Shown piece by piece: positions 19,001 to 26,682 of a stretch of 37,701 nucleotides of DNA. Position numbers and translations under genes: made by a program. The notes under the pieces were generated by a model. The model saw nothing but the letters and a program-made list of their open reading frames with translations. It searched no databases and was not told the origin of the DNA. The DNA lies in the NCBI GenBank assembly GCA_903960135.1, contig CAJBZP010000016.1:1-37701 (forward strand), written 5' to 3'. Source of the stretch: an uncultured Actinomycetes bacterium (GTDB taxonomy: Bacteria > Actinomycetota > Actinomycetes > S36-B12). Within the stretch, counting starts at the first letter, position 1. Each line of letters opens with the position of its first letter.

Positions 19001-19512
19001 ACTGCTTCGCTAGAAAATGTTCTCTCGATAAGTGGCTGCCAAGCGGAACGGATTGCTTCGGGCAGGTGTACTTCCGCCCAGATATCTATCAACAGGTTCC
19101 CATCTACCAAAGCTACGATGTCGCTTGGCTCACCTTCACTTAACAGTATTTGATAGGCAAGCATCCGTTGCTGCCTGTCTGATAGATCACGACGTTTACC
19201 CGGGGTGGACCAATCGACATGGAGCGGGAGTATGACCGTGGCGAGCGCGGTGGCAGGGGGAAGTTGCGGCAACTGGTCTGGGACGAAGAACGGCTTTCCA
19301 CGTCGATCCAAGTATTGAGTGAAGTTTGGCAACGGCACCGCCACCAAGTGCTGACCGTTGGCCGCTAGCAGACGCTCCAGGGTGTCCAAAGTAGGGCTGC
19401 GGTGACCGTGTTCGTACGCGGAGATATTCGGGCGTGAAGTGCCAGCAAGTAGGGCCACCTGCGACTGCGACAAGCCCGATGCGCGCCTTGCGTCTGAGAT
19501 CAGTGTTGGCAC
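18997..19512 (-). CDS. XRE-family HTH protein (putative cognate antitoxin)
   Basis: ARRASGLSQSQVALLAGTSRPNISAYEHGHRSPTLDTLERLLAANGQHL is a canonical XRE HTH; GGGAGG upstream of the GTG start. Confidence 0.8.
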   Translation of the reverse strand: MPTLISDARRASGLSQSQVALLAGTSRPNISAYEHGHRSPTLDTLERLLAANGQHLVAVPLPNFTQYLDRRGKPFFVPDQLPQLPPATALATVILPLHVDWSTPGKRRDLSDRQQRMLAYQILLSEGEPSDIVALVDGNLLIDIWAEVHLPEAIRSAWQPLIERTFSSEAV

Positions 19513-19566
19513 GGTTACCTCCCATGTATCTAATTCGATACTACCACGGGGGCACCGACCTAAGGT

Positions 19567-19710
19567 TTATGCCTTATCCGGCCTAGTACCCGGATTAGCC
19601 CCCGGGAGGGAGGGAGGTGCCGCGGGGTGCGGCCAGACCAGCCGGCCAATGAACCCGCCTAGTACCCCAACCCCCAATAGGAGCAGTGCCCAGCCGAGGA
19701 TCCGCATCAT
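19567..19710 (-). CDS. Small single-TM protein (47 aa, MMRILGWALLLLGVGVLGGFIGRLVWPHPAAPPSLPGANPGTRPDKA)
   Basis: Hand-translated complement strand; hydrophobic N-terminal helix plus Pro-rich tail; TACGAT hexamer 7 nt upstream of ATG. Absent from the ORF track (under 60 aa). Confidence 0.45.
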   Translation of the reverse strand: MMRILGWALLLLGVGVLGGFIGRLVWPHPAAPPSLPGANPGTRPDKA

Positions 19711-19730
19711 GTGGCCTATCGTAAGGCGCT

Positions 19731-21023
19731 ATGACCGGCTCCCGGCTAGATCCTTGGGTTGACTCCTATGCGGAGCGAACCCACGGCATGGCTGCCTCCG
19801 AAATCCGGGCGCTGTTTTCGGTGGCTTCCCGCCCCGAAGTTGTCTCGTTGGCCGGTGGAATGCCATTTGTCCAGGCTCTGCCCCTGGAGCAGATCGCCGA
19901 GACGGTAAAAAACCTGCTCTTGGAGCGGGGTGCTCAAGCCCTTCAATATGGCTCGGGGCAAGGCGATGTCGTGCTACGTGAACAGATCTTGGACGTGATG
20001 CACGATGTCGGTGTGGTGGCGCACCCCGACGACATCGTCGTTACGACAGGTTCGCAGATGGCCTTGGACTTAGTCACTCGCGTTTTTTGTGATCCCGGCG
20101 ACGTGATCTTGGTTGAAGCACCGTCCTATGTCGGAGCGCTCGGGGTTTTCCGTGCCTACCAATGCGGTGTTGAGCATGTAACTATGGACGATGAAGGCTT
20201 GGTACCTGCGGCCTTGAGTGAGGCAATTGTGCGCGTGCGGGCCTCGGGTCGACGCATCAAGATGCTCTACACCATTCCCTCCTTTCATAATCCAGCCGGT
20301 GTATCACAGGGCGCCCAGCGTCGACTTGAAATTTTGGCCATCGCTCAACAGGCGGGGATTTTAGTTCTTGAAGACGACCCTTACGGGTTGCTCGGCTTTG
20401 ATGGTGCGGTGCCGCGGGCGATGCGGGCCGATGATGCCAATGGGGTCATCTACCTCGGCTCATTCTCCAAGACCATCGCCTCTGGCCTTCGCGTTGGTTG
20501 GGCTGTTGCCCCGCACGGGGTTCGTGAGAAATTGGTTCTGGCTGCAGAATCCGCTGTGCTGTGCCCGTCCAACTTCGCCCAGTTGACAATCTCGGAGTAC
20601 TTATCCACCCAGCCGTGGCGTCAACAGGTCAAAGTTTTCCGTGAGCTCTACCGAGATCGCCGCGATGCGCTCCTGGAATCACTGCAGGCGATGATGCCCG
20701 AAGGCACCACCTGGACTATCCCCGCCGGTGGTTTCTACTCCTGGCTCACTTTGCCAAATGGCTTGGACGCAACGGCCATGTTGCCTCGAGCAATTGCGGC
20801 ACTTGTTGCCTACGTGCCCGGTACTGGTTTTTATGTTGATGGTCAGGGCCGACAGAACTTGCGCCTTTCCTACTGCTACCCAGAACCTGATCGAATTCGC
20901 GAAGGTGTGCGCCGGCTGGCAGCCGTCGTTGAAGGTGAGCTTGAATTGGCTAATACTTTCGGTACCACCAGTGGGCTGCATCCCACTGGAGGTTCATCCA
21001 TGCCAGCACCGGATCTGCGGTAA
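19731..21023 (+). CDS. PLP-dependent class I/II aminotransferase (2-aminoadipate/MocR-C-terminal-like)
   Basis: VSLAGGMPFVQALP, LQYGSGQGDVVLREQI, TTGSQMALDLVTRVF, YTIPSFHNPAGVS, GSFSKTIASGLRVGWAVAP. Confidence 0.9.
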   Translation: MTGSRLDPWVDSYAERTHGMAASEIRALFSVASRPEVVSLAGGMPFVQALPLEQIAETVKNLLLERGAQALQYGSGQGDVVLREQILDVMHDVGVVAHPDDIVVTTGSQMALDLVTRVFCDPGDVILVEAPSYVGALGVFRAYQCGVEHVTMDDEGLVPAALSEAIVRVRASGRRIKMLYTIPSFHNPAGVSQGAQRRLEILAIAQQAGILVLEDDPYGLLGFDGAVPRAMRADDANGVIYLGSFSKTIASGLRVGWAVAPHGVREKLVLAAESAVLCPSNFAQLTISEYLSTQPWRQQVKVFRELYRDRRDALLESLQAMMPEGTTWTIPAGGFYSWLTLPNGLDATAMLPRAIAALVAYVPGTGFYVDGQGRQNLRLSYCYPEPDRIREGVRRLAAVVEGELELANTFGTTSGLHPTGGSSMPAPDLR

Positions 21024-21028
21024 AGGGT

Positions 21029-21970
21029 ATGCAGGTTGTAGTTCTCGCAGGTGGTCTTTCACCTGAGCGTGATGTTTCGCTGCGTTCAGGCCGTCGGGTC
21101 GCCAAAGCCCTGCGGGCAGCTACTGACTTTGAGGTAATTGAATCCGATGTTGATACAACACTGCTTGCCAGGCTGCGTGCGCAGGCCCCCGATTGTGTAA
21201 TACCGGTGCTGCACGGGGCCGCCGGTGAAGACGGTGCCCTCCGAGATGTGTTGCATTCGTTAAACATCCCATTCGTGGGTTCAATAGCAGCCGCCTGCCG
21301 GCTCGCTTTTGATAAGCCGGTGGCAAAGACACTGCTAACTAATGCTGGGGTTAGTACCCCCGCCGCGGTTGCGCTGCCGCATTCAACATTTCGCGAGCTT
21401 GGTGCCAGTGAGGTGCTCGCTGCCGTGCTCGACGCCGTTGGCCTGCCTTTGATTGTTAAGCCAACAAAGGGTGGCTCAGCACTTGGTGCTGCTTTAGTTC
21501 ACGAGGCTGCGCAATTCCCCGCTGCGATGGTCGGCTCATTCGCCTATAGCGATGTCGCCTTGATGGAGAGTTGGGTCCAAGGAGTTGAGGTCGCTGTTTC
21601 GGTGCTCGATACCCCAACCGGTCCGCAAACTTTACCCCTCGCTGAGATCGTCCCGATGGGTCAGATTTACGACTACACTGCCCGCTATACCGCTGGTACT
21701 ACTGAGTTTTTCGTGCCGGCAAGGCTTTCTGCTGATGTTGCCCAGCGCTGTGCTGATGTTGCACTTACTGCCCATAAGGCCCTCGGCCTACGTGACTGGT
21801 CGCGCACCGATCTCATAGTTGATGCAGCTGGCACGCCGTGGTTCCTCGAGGTAAATGTCGCCCCCGGCATGACCGAGACGTCATTGTTCCCGCAGTCCCT
21901 CGCTGCCGCTGAACTATCACTTGGTGAGATCACAGCCCAACTCGTTCGTACAGCTATTAACCGCGGCTAA
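21029..21970 (+). CDS. ddl: D-alanine--D-alanine ligase
   Basis: LAGGLSPERDVSLRSGRRVAKAL, PVLHGAAGEDGALRDVLHSLNIPFVGS, VKPTKGGSALGA, DLIVDAAGTPWFLEVNVAPGMTETSLFPQS. Confidence 0.9.
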   Translation: MQVVVLAGGLSPERDVSLRSGRRVAKALRAATDFEVIESDVDTTLLARLRAQAPDCVIPVLHGAAGEDGALRDVLHSLNIPFVGSIAAACRLAFDKPVAKTLLTNAGVSTPAAVALPHSTFRELGASEVLAAVLDAVGLPLIVKPTKGGSALGAALVHEAAQFPAAMVGSFAYSDVALMESWVQGVEVAVSVLDTPTGPQTLPLAEIVPMGQIYDYTARYTAGTTEFFVPARLSADVAQRCADVALTAHKALGLRDWSRTDLIVDAAGTPWFLEVNVAPGMTETSLFPQSLAAAELSLGEITAQLVRTAINRG

Positions 21971-22016
21971 TCCACCGCAGTGGCGGTCACGCCGATTGCG
22001 CGGCGAGGCTCGCGTC

Positions 22017-22802
22017 TTAGCCGGGCACCTTGCTGAGAAGCGAATCGATGATCAACTCACTGGCCGTATCGATGTCGTACCCGTCCGGCAGGGCGGTGAC
22101 GAGCAATGACAGGTCCTCCCGGAAGCCCGAAACCTTGAGCTTCGCACGCAGGTTGTCGATCGCCCGCGATGCGGTGTACCCCTCGGGCCGGTAGGGGCCG
22201 AAACAGTCGACAATGGCCTGCGGGTCAAGGCGCAGTTGCTCTAGGGCGAGCCACAAGTCGAACACGTCACGACCCTTGGAGCGCTGGAACAATGCACGCA
22301 ACTTCGTCGAAACCAGCTCGGCTGAGGTGAACGTCGTCAGGATGCACTCGCCGGTGAACCAGGTTGACGTCACTTCGTACGGCAGCGCGACCAGGGGCTG
22401 AGCCGGTGAAGTCTCATGGGTGTTGATCTCGATCTTTATGCGGAGCTTGGCGTTGGAATTCGTTGCGGGCGCCTCGAGGCGCATCTTCGGAAATGGTCCG
22501 AGCGATGTGGAGTGCACGGACAGGCCCGTCTCGACGGCAACCTCTCGCAGGGCATCGAATACCGGACCGATCTGCGTGTGGCTACGCCGGACGAAGTCCA
22601 GATCCTCGCTGTAGCGCAGCGGAAAGGGCAGACAGACCTGATGGAGGCACGTGCCGCCACGGAAGATGAGTTCTTTTCGCAGGAGCGGGTGGTCGTAGAT
22701 GGCGACGATGGTGCGTGCCAGGAGGAGGTCTTGCTCGACTTGTTCCCTGCTCGGCCAAGGGCGAGTATTGCCCCACGCGGTGATCGCGGCTGCCGGGATC
22801 AT
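22017..22802 (-). CDS. AbiEii type IV toxin, nucleotidyltransferase
   Basis: ELIFRGGTCLHQVCLPFPLRYSEDLDFVRR; LVSTKLRALFQRSKGRDVFDLWLAL; 4-bp overlap with AbiEi. Confidence 0.9.
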   Translation of the reverse strand: MIPAAAITAWGNTRPWPSREQVEQDLLLARTIVAIYDHPLLRKELIFRGGTCLHQVCLPFPLRYSEDLDFVRRSHTQIGPVFDALREVAVETGLSVHSTSLGPFPKMRLEAPATNSNAKLRIKIEINTHETSPAQPLVALPYEVTSTWFTGECILTTFTSAELVSTKLRALFQRSKGRDVFDLWLALEQLRLDPQAIVDCFGPYRPEGYTASRAIDNLRAKLKVSGFREDLSLLVTALPDGYDIDTASELIIDSLLSKVPG

Positions 22803-23617
22803 AGGTCCGGCTCCACCTCAGCATTGACGACGAGACCCCAGCGCTTGTCCGATCGGCCCCGCCGTTGCCCCCGGGCATCCAGCAGTGCGTGCGCACGCTC
22901 AGTCGAGTGCTCAGCGAGGCGGCTGGCGATCAGGTCTCGGTCCAGTGGGGCATCAACGAGGTCCATGATCCAACCCAACCGTCGAAGGCTGGACTGCGGG
23001 AAGGCGCTCGCCGCTCCCAACACGGCATCTGCTGACAATCCCGTCTCCGCGACAAGTTCGGCGATGACGGTCGCGACATTGCTAAGACCGCCTGCATAAC
23101 CGGGTCGGCTGCTCAGATCCAACAAGGTCGCGGCCGGAGACGACACGCGCACGGTGCCTGAGCTTGAGTTTACCGAGACAACGGGAACCGCCGGAAGGTG
23201 CTCGCGCGAGTAGAACCGAATCCGCACTCGTCCGAAATCTCGATCAGCAAGGATCTTGTCGACCATCACCTGGAAGACTTGCGGGCGTTGGTGCGCGGCC
23301 CCGTGCAACTCGGCGGCAGACAGCAAGGCGACGTAGTACTGCCGGCTGTTAGCCGCCATCATCGGATCGATGAAGTCCATCGCCGGGACAGCACGCCACA
23401 ACCGGTACTCGGGTGGCACTGCGACGTACAGACCACGAGCGGGACTGAACATCAGTCCCGCTTTGCGCAGCCGCACCATGGCATCAGCCGCAGCGTGGAG
23501 GTCGAGGCCCATTAGGTCCGCAGCGCTCCTCAGGTCGACGACCGGGCGGCCGCGCGAAAGCAGGTAGTCGCTGAGGTGCCGAGGACGCACCCCGGCATCT
23601 GCATACTCGACTGTCAC
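22799..23617 (-). CDS. AbiEi-like antitoxin / transcriptional regulator (likely GTG start 23617; track start 23704)
   Basis: LSDYLLSRGRPVVDLRSAADLMGLDLHAAADAMVRLRKAGLMFSPARGLYVAVPPEYR winged-helix N-terminus; GGGAGG RBS ahead of the GTG. Confidence 0.85.
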   Translation of the reverse strand: MTVEYADAGVRPRHLSDYLLSRGRPVVDLRSAADLMGLDLHAAADAMVRLRKAGLMFSPARGLYVAVPPEYRLWRAVPAMDFIDPMMAANSRQYYVALLSAAELHGAAHQRPQVFQVMVDKILADRDFGRVRIRFYSREHLPAVPVVSVNSSSGTVRVSSPAATLLDLSSRPGYAGGLSNVATVIAELVAETGLSADAVLGAASAFPQSSLRRLGWIMDLVDAPLDRDLIASRLAEHSTERAHALLDARGQRRGRSDKRWGLVVNAEVEPDL

Positions 23618-23627
23618 TCGGCCTCCC

Positions 23628-23698
23628 AGTGTATAACTCCCAGTCAAGACAGCATTTTTCACTGTCTTGCGGTAAAGATTAGCACATATTAGTGTATA
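23628..23698. promoter_or_regulatory. AbiE promoter/operator: inverted repeat CAAGACAG-N9-CTGTCTTG (23645-23669) flanked by AGTGTATA direct repeats (23628-23635 and 23691-23698)
   Basis: Read directly; lies immediately upstream of the reassigned abiEi start. Confidence 0.6.
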
Positions 23699-23803
23699 GA
23701 ACACGTGATAGGCAGTGTTTTCTCCGGTCTTGCCCCTGATACTTACACCCCTGCACCGTCATGGCGGGTTCCGGGCCCGGCTGTTCGATTTGCCTCCATC
23801 GGT

Positions 23804-24063
23804 GGAGAGTTGGGCCCAAGGAGTTGAGGTTGCGGTTTCGGTGCTCGATACCCAAACCGGACCACAAGCTTTACCCCGCGCTGAGGTGGTACCGATGAGT
23901 GAGATTTACGATTACATCGCCCGCTATACCGCTGGTGCTACTGAGTTTTTCGTACCGGCGAGGCTTTCTACTAATGTCGCGCACCGATCTCATAGTTGAT
24001 GCAGCTGGCACGCCATGGTTCCTCGAGGTAACTGTCACCCCTGGCATGACCGAGATGTCATTG
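23804..24063 (+). pseudogene. Remnant of a second ddl 3' region (homologous to 21565-21886), frameshifted by a 62-nt internal deletion
   Basis: Manual alignment: 22 mismatches in the first 178 nt, then a 62-nt deletion, then homology resumes at GCACCGATCTCATAGTTGATGCAGCTGGCACGCC. Confidence 0.9.
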
Positions 24064-24077
24064 CTTGCACTCAGTAA

Positions 24078-25025
24078 TCAGCGACGATCAATCAGGTCAG
24101 CGATCCGGCGCAAGTCATCACCATCAGCGCACTCAATAACAATCTTGCCCCGCGCCGCATTCTTCATGAACCCATCAACTTGCACCCTGGTATCAAGTTG
24201 ATCAGCTATTCGCTGCTGCACATCATTTACTAAGTCAGCCATTGCCGTTTCACGACTTTTAGGTTTACGGGTTCGCTTCGTGCGTTCGCGGCCATCGGCT
24301 GCCCCGACAAGAATGAGTTCTTCTACCGAGCGCACACTTAAGCCTTCGGCCACGATGCGCTTTGCCATTTCCTCCATGGACTGGTCATCTTCAAGTGATA
24401 ACAAAGCGCGAGCATGGCCTGCGCTAAGTACACCGGCCGCGACCCTGCGCTGCACATCAGGGGGTAACTTCAATAACCGCAACGTATTTGATACTTGCGG
24501 GCGGGAGCGCCCGATACGTTTAGCTAACTCTTCTTGGGTGCAACCAAAATCAGCAAGCATTTGGGAATACGCCGCAGCTTCTTCCAAAGCGTTTAGATCC
24601 GCCCGGTGCAGGTTTTCCAACAACGCATCACGAAGTAGTGCATCGTCTTCGGTGTCACGAATGATCGCGGGGATCGAAGTGAGCCCAACCTCACGACAGG
24701 CACGCAACCTACGCTCGCCGGCAACAAGTTCAAAGTTGGTTCCAGCCCTACGCACCACAACCGGCTGCAAGAGCCCGATCTCCCTAATGGAGTAAACCAA
24801 CTCGGCCAGCGCCTCCTCGTCGAAGACCGCACGGGGTTGGCGCGGGTTCGCGGCAATGTCACCAATTGGGATCTCGGCATACACCGCAGCCGGGCCCACC
24901 TGGGCTACCTCACCTGTTAACTTCCGGGCCCGGGCATCAGCAGGCTCGGACTTGGCCGCTGTGGGTATGAGCGCGCCTAAGCCTTTACCCAGACCACGCT
25001 TTGCGGGGTTACTCACCGGTAGCAC
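24078..25025 (-). CDS. parB: ParB/Spo0J chromosome partitioning protein
   Basis: GLGKGLGALIP, IANPRQPRAVFDEEALAELVYSIREIGLLQPVVVR, ELVAGERRLRA, LLENLHRADLNALEEA; HTH KRIGRSRPQVSNTLRLL. Confidence 0.97.
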   Translation of the reverse strand: MLPVSNPAKRGLGKGLGALIPTAAKSEPADARARKLTGEVAQVGPAAVYAEIPIGDIAANPRQPRAVFDEEALAELVYSIREIGLLQPVVVRRAGTNFELVAGERRLRACREVGLTSIPAIIRDTEDDALLRDALLENLHRADLNALEEAAAYSQMLADFGCTQEELAKRIGRSRPQVSNTLRLLKLPPDVQRRVAAGVLSAGHARALLSLEDDQSMEEMAKRIVAEGLSVRSVEELILVGAADGRERTKRTRKPKSRETAMADLVNDVQQRIADQLDTRVQVDGFMKNAARGKIVIECADGDDLRRIADLIDRR

Positions 25026-25112
25026 CTCCCCCCTTAACGGTGGACAGACGGTGAATTTTATACCGGTATGTCATATTTTGTACCTTTATTTCTGGGGATA
25101 AGTTTGTGGATA

Positions 25113-25889
25113 TCACTTGATCGCCGCGAATTCCTCGGCTGCCTCTCGGTAACACAGGGCCCCGGCGGAGGACGGGTCATAAGTCAGAACTGTTTGGGAG
25201 TAGGACGGTGCCTCGGAGAGTCGAACCGACCGTGGGATGACGGTAGCTAGCACCCGAGTGCCAAAGTGGCTACGCACTTCGTCGGCCACCTGGGAGGCCA
25301 ATCTGGTGCGACCGTCATACATTGTCAGCAAGATGGCACTGACCTCAAGAGCTGGGTTCAGGTTGGCGCGGACCAGCTCAATAGTCCGCAGTAGTTGGGA
25401 TAACCCCTCCAGGGCGTAGTACTCGCACTGGATCGGTAGGAGTACCTCCTGGGCCGCAACCAAGCCATTAAGGGTCAACAGCCCAAGGGATGGTGGGCAG
25501 TCGATGAGGACGTAATCTAGGTGCTGGCCCGCGGTGCCTAGGTAGGTGCCCAGGGCTCTGGTCAAGGCGAATTCGCGGCCTTCGGCGGTTACCAACTCGA
25601 TCTCGGCCCCGGCCAAATCAACGGTGGCCGGCACCCCGAATAGCCCAGGAATATCCGGGCAGGGCACCGTGGCCGCGGCCAAGTCAGCCTCCCCACTCAG
25701 GACCTCGTAGATGCTCAGCACCCCTTCGGCATGGGAAATCCCCAGGGCGGTTGAGGCATTGCCCTGTGGATCTAAATCGATCACCAGCACTTGATGGCCG
25801 GCCTGGGCTAGGGCAGCTGCCATATTGACCGTGGTTGTGGTTTTACCCACTCCGCCTTTTTGGTTGGCAATCGTGATAACTCGGGTCAC
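25113..25889 (-). CDS. parA: ParA/Soj chromosome partitioning ATPase
   Basis: TIANQKGGVGKTTTTVNMAAALA deviant Walker A; VLVIDLDPQGNASTALG. Confidence 0.97.
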   Translation of the reverse strand: MTRVITIANQKGGVGKTTTTVNMAAALAQAGHQVLVIDLDPQGNASTALGISHAEGVLSIYEVLSGEADLAAATVPCPDIPGLFGVPATVDLAGAEIELVTAEGREFALTRALGTYLGTAGQHLDYVLIDCPPSLGLLTLNGLVAAQEVLLPIQCEYYALEGLSQLLRTIELVRANLNPALEVSAILLTMYDGRTRLASQVADEVRSHFGTRVLATVIPRSVRLSEAPSYSQTVLTYDPSSAGALCYREAAEEFAAIK

Positions 25890-25921
25890 TCGGGCCAGCC
25901 CACTCCACTGGAGGTAATGGG

Positions 25922-25937
25922 TGTTTCACGTGAAACA
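25922..25937. promoter_or_regulatory. parS: parS site, TGTTTCACGTGAAACA (perfect 16-bp palindrome)
   Basis: Exact match to the conserved bacterial parS consensus, upstream of parA. Confidence 0.97.
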
Positions 25938-26025
25938 TCAAGGGCCGCTGGGGGGTTGGGCCAACCCAAGCCAACTTCTTCCGGCGGCGGATCACCGGGG
26001 GCTGACGACATCGGGGGCACAGGCG

Positions 26026-26682
26026 TCATTGTGCCGCACCGCGGGTAGCGAGCACCACGGTGGTCAGTGGCTCCACCACGCCCTGGCCACAAACCACAAT
26101 TCTTAGATCAGTAATACCAAGTTCTGTGGCCACCGGGCCGGCCTCGGCTACCTCGGTGGCGACCGAGCTGCCCTTTAGGGCAACCATCGTGCCGCCCGGG
26201 CGCAACAGTGGAACCGTCCAACCTAGGAGTTTGACCAGTGGTGCCACCGCCCGGGCTGTCACGACATCAACTCCAGCCCAGTCGCCTTGCTTTGCAAGAT
26301 CCTCTGCCCGCACCCGGGTCACCGTGACCGCAGACCTAAGGTTCAATCTGTCGACAACCGTGGTGAGGAAGTTTGCTCGCCGAAGTAACGGCTCGATCAA
26401 AACCAGTTTTAGATCCGGCCGAGCAAGTGCCCACACCAAACCCGGCAGTCCCGCGCCGGACCCAACATCGGCCACCACGGCCCCCGATAACAGCAAGTTT
26501 TCGGCTGGATCAGCCACCACCGCGCAATTTAGGAGGTGGCGCGACCAAATTCGGGGAACTTCCCTCGGGCCGATTAACCCTTGCTCTACCCCATCGCTCG
26601 CTAAAACCTCCGCAAAGGCAACCAAACCTGGATAGCTGGGTTGCAGCCACTCAGGCAGTGAGTTGGCGGGCGGATGTTCCAC
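26026..26682 (-). CDS. rsmG: 16S rRNA (guanine527-N7)-methyltransferase
   Basis: GPREVPRIWSRHLLNCAVV, VADVGSGAGLPGLVWALARPDLKLVLIEPLLRRANFL; synteny. Confidence 0.95.
   Translation of the reverse strand: MEHPPANSLPEWLQPSYPGLVAFAEVLASDGVEQGLIGPREVPRIWSRHLLNCAVVADPAENLLLSGAVVADVGSGAGLPGLVWALARPDLKLVLIEPLLRRANFLTTVVDRLNLRSAVTVTRVRAEDLAKQGDWAGVDVVTARAVAPLVKLLGWTVPLLRPGGTMVALKGSSVATEVAEAGPVATELGITDLRIVVCGQGVVEPLTTVVLATRGAAQ

Noticed and set aside
22416-23099. 227-aa plus-strand ORF
   Set aside because: Antisense to abiEii/abiEi; Arg/Ser-rich low-complexity translation typical of shadow ORFs in high-GC DNA.
21970-23800. Transposon or IS carrying the AbiE genes
   Set aside because: No transposase, terminal inverted repeats or clean target-site duplication seen; the ddl homology is long and diverged.
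23804-24063. Second functional ddl gene
   Set aside because: Lacks the N-terminal and central domains and is frameshifted by a 62-nt deletion.
26060-26635. 191-aa plus-strand ORF opposite rsmG
   Set aside because: Shadow ORF of a conserved methyltransferase.
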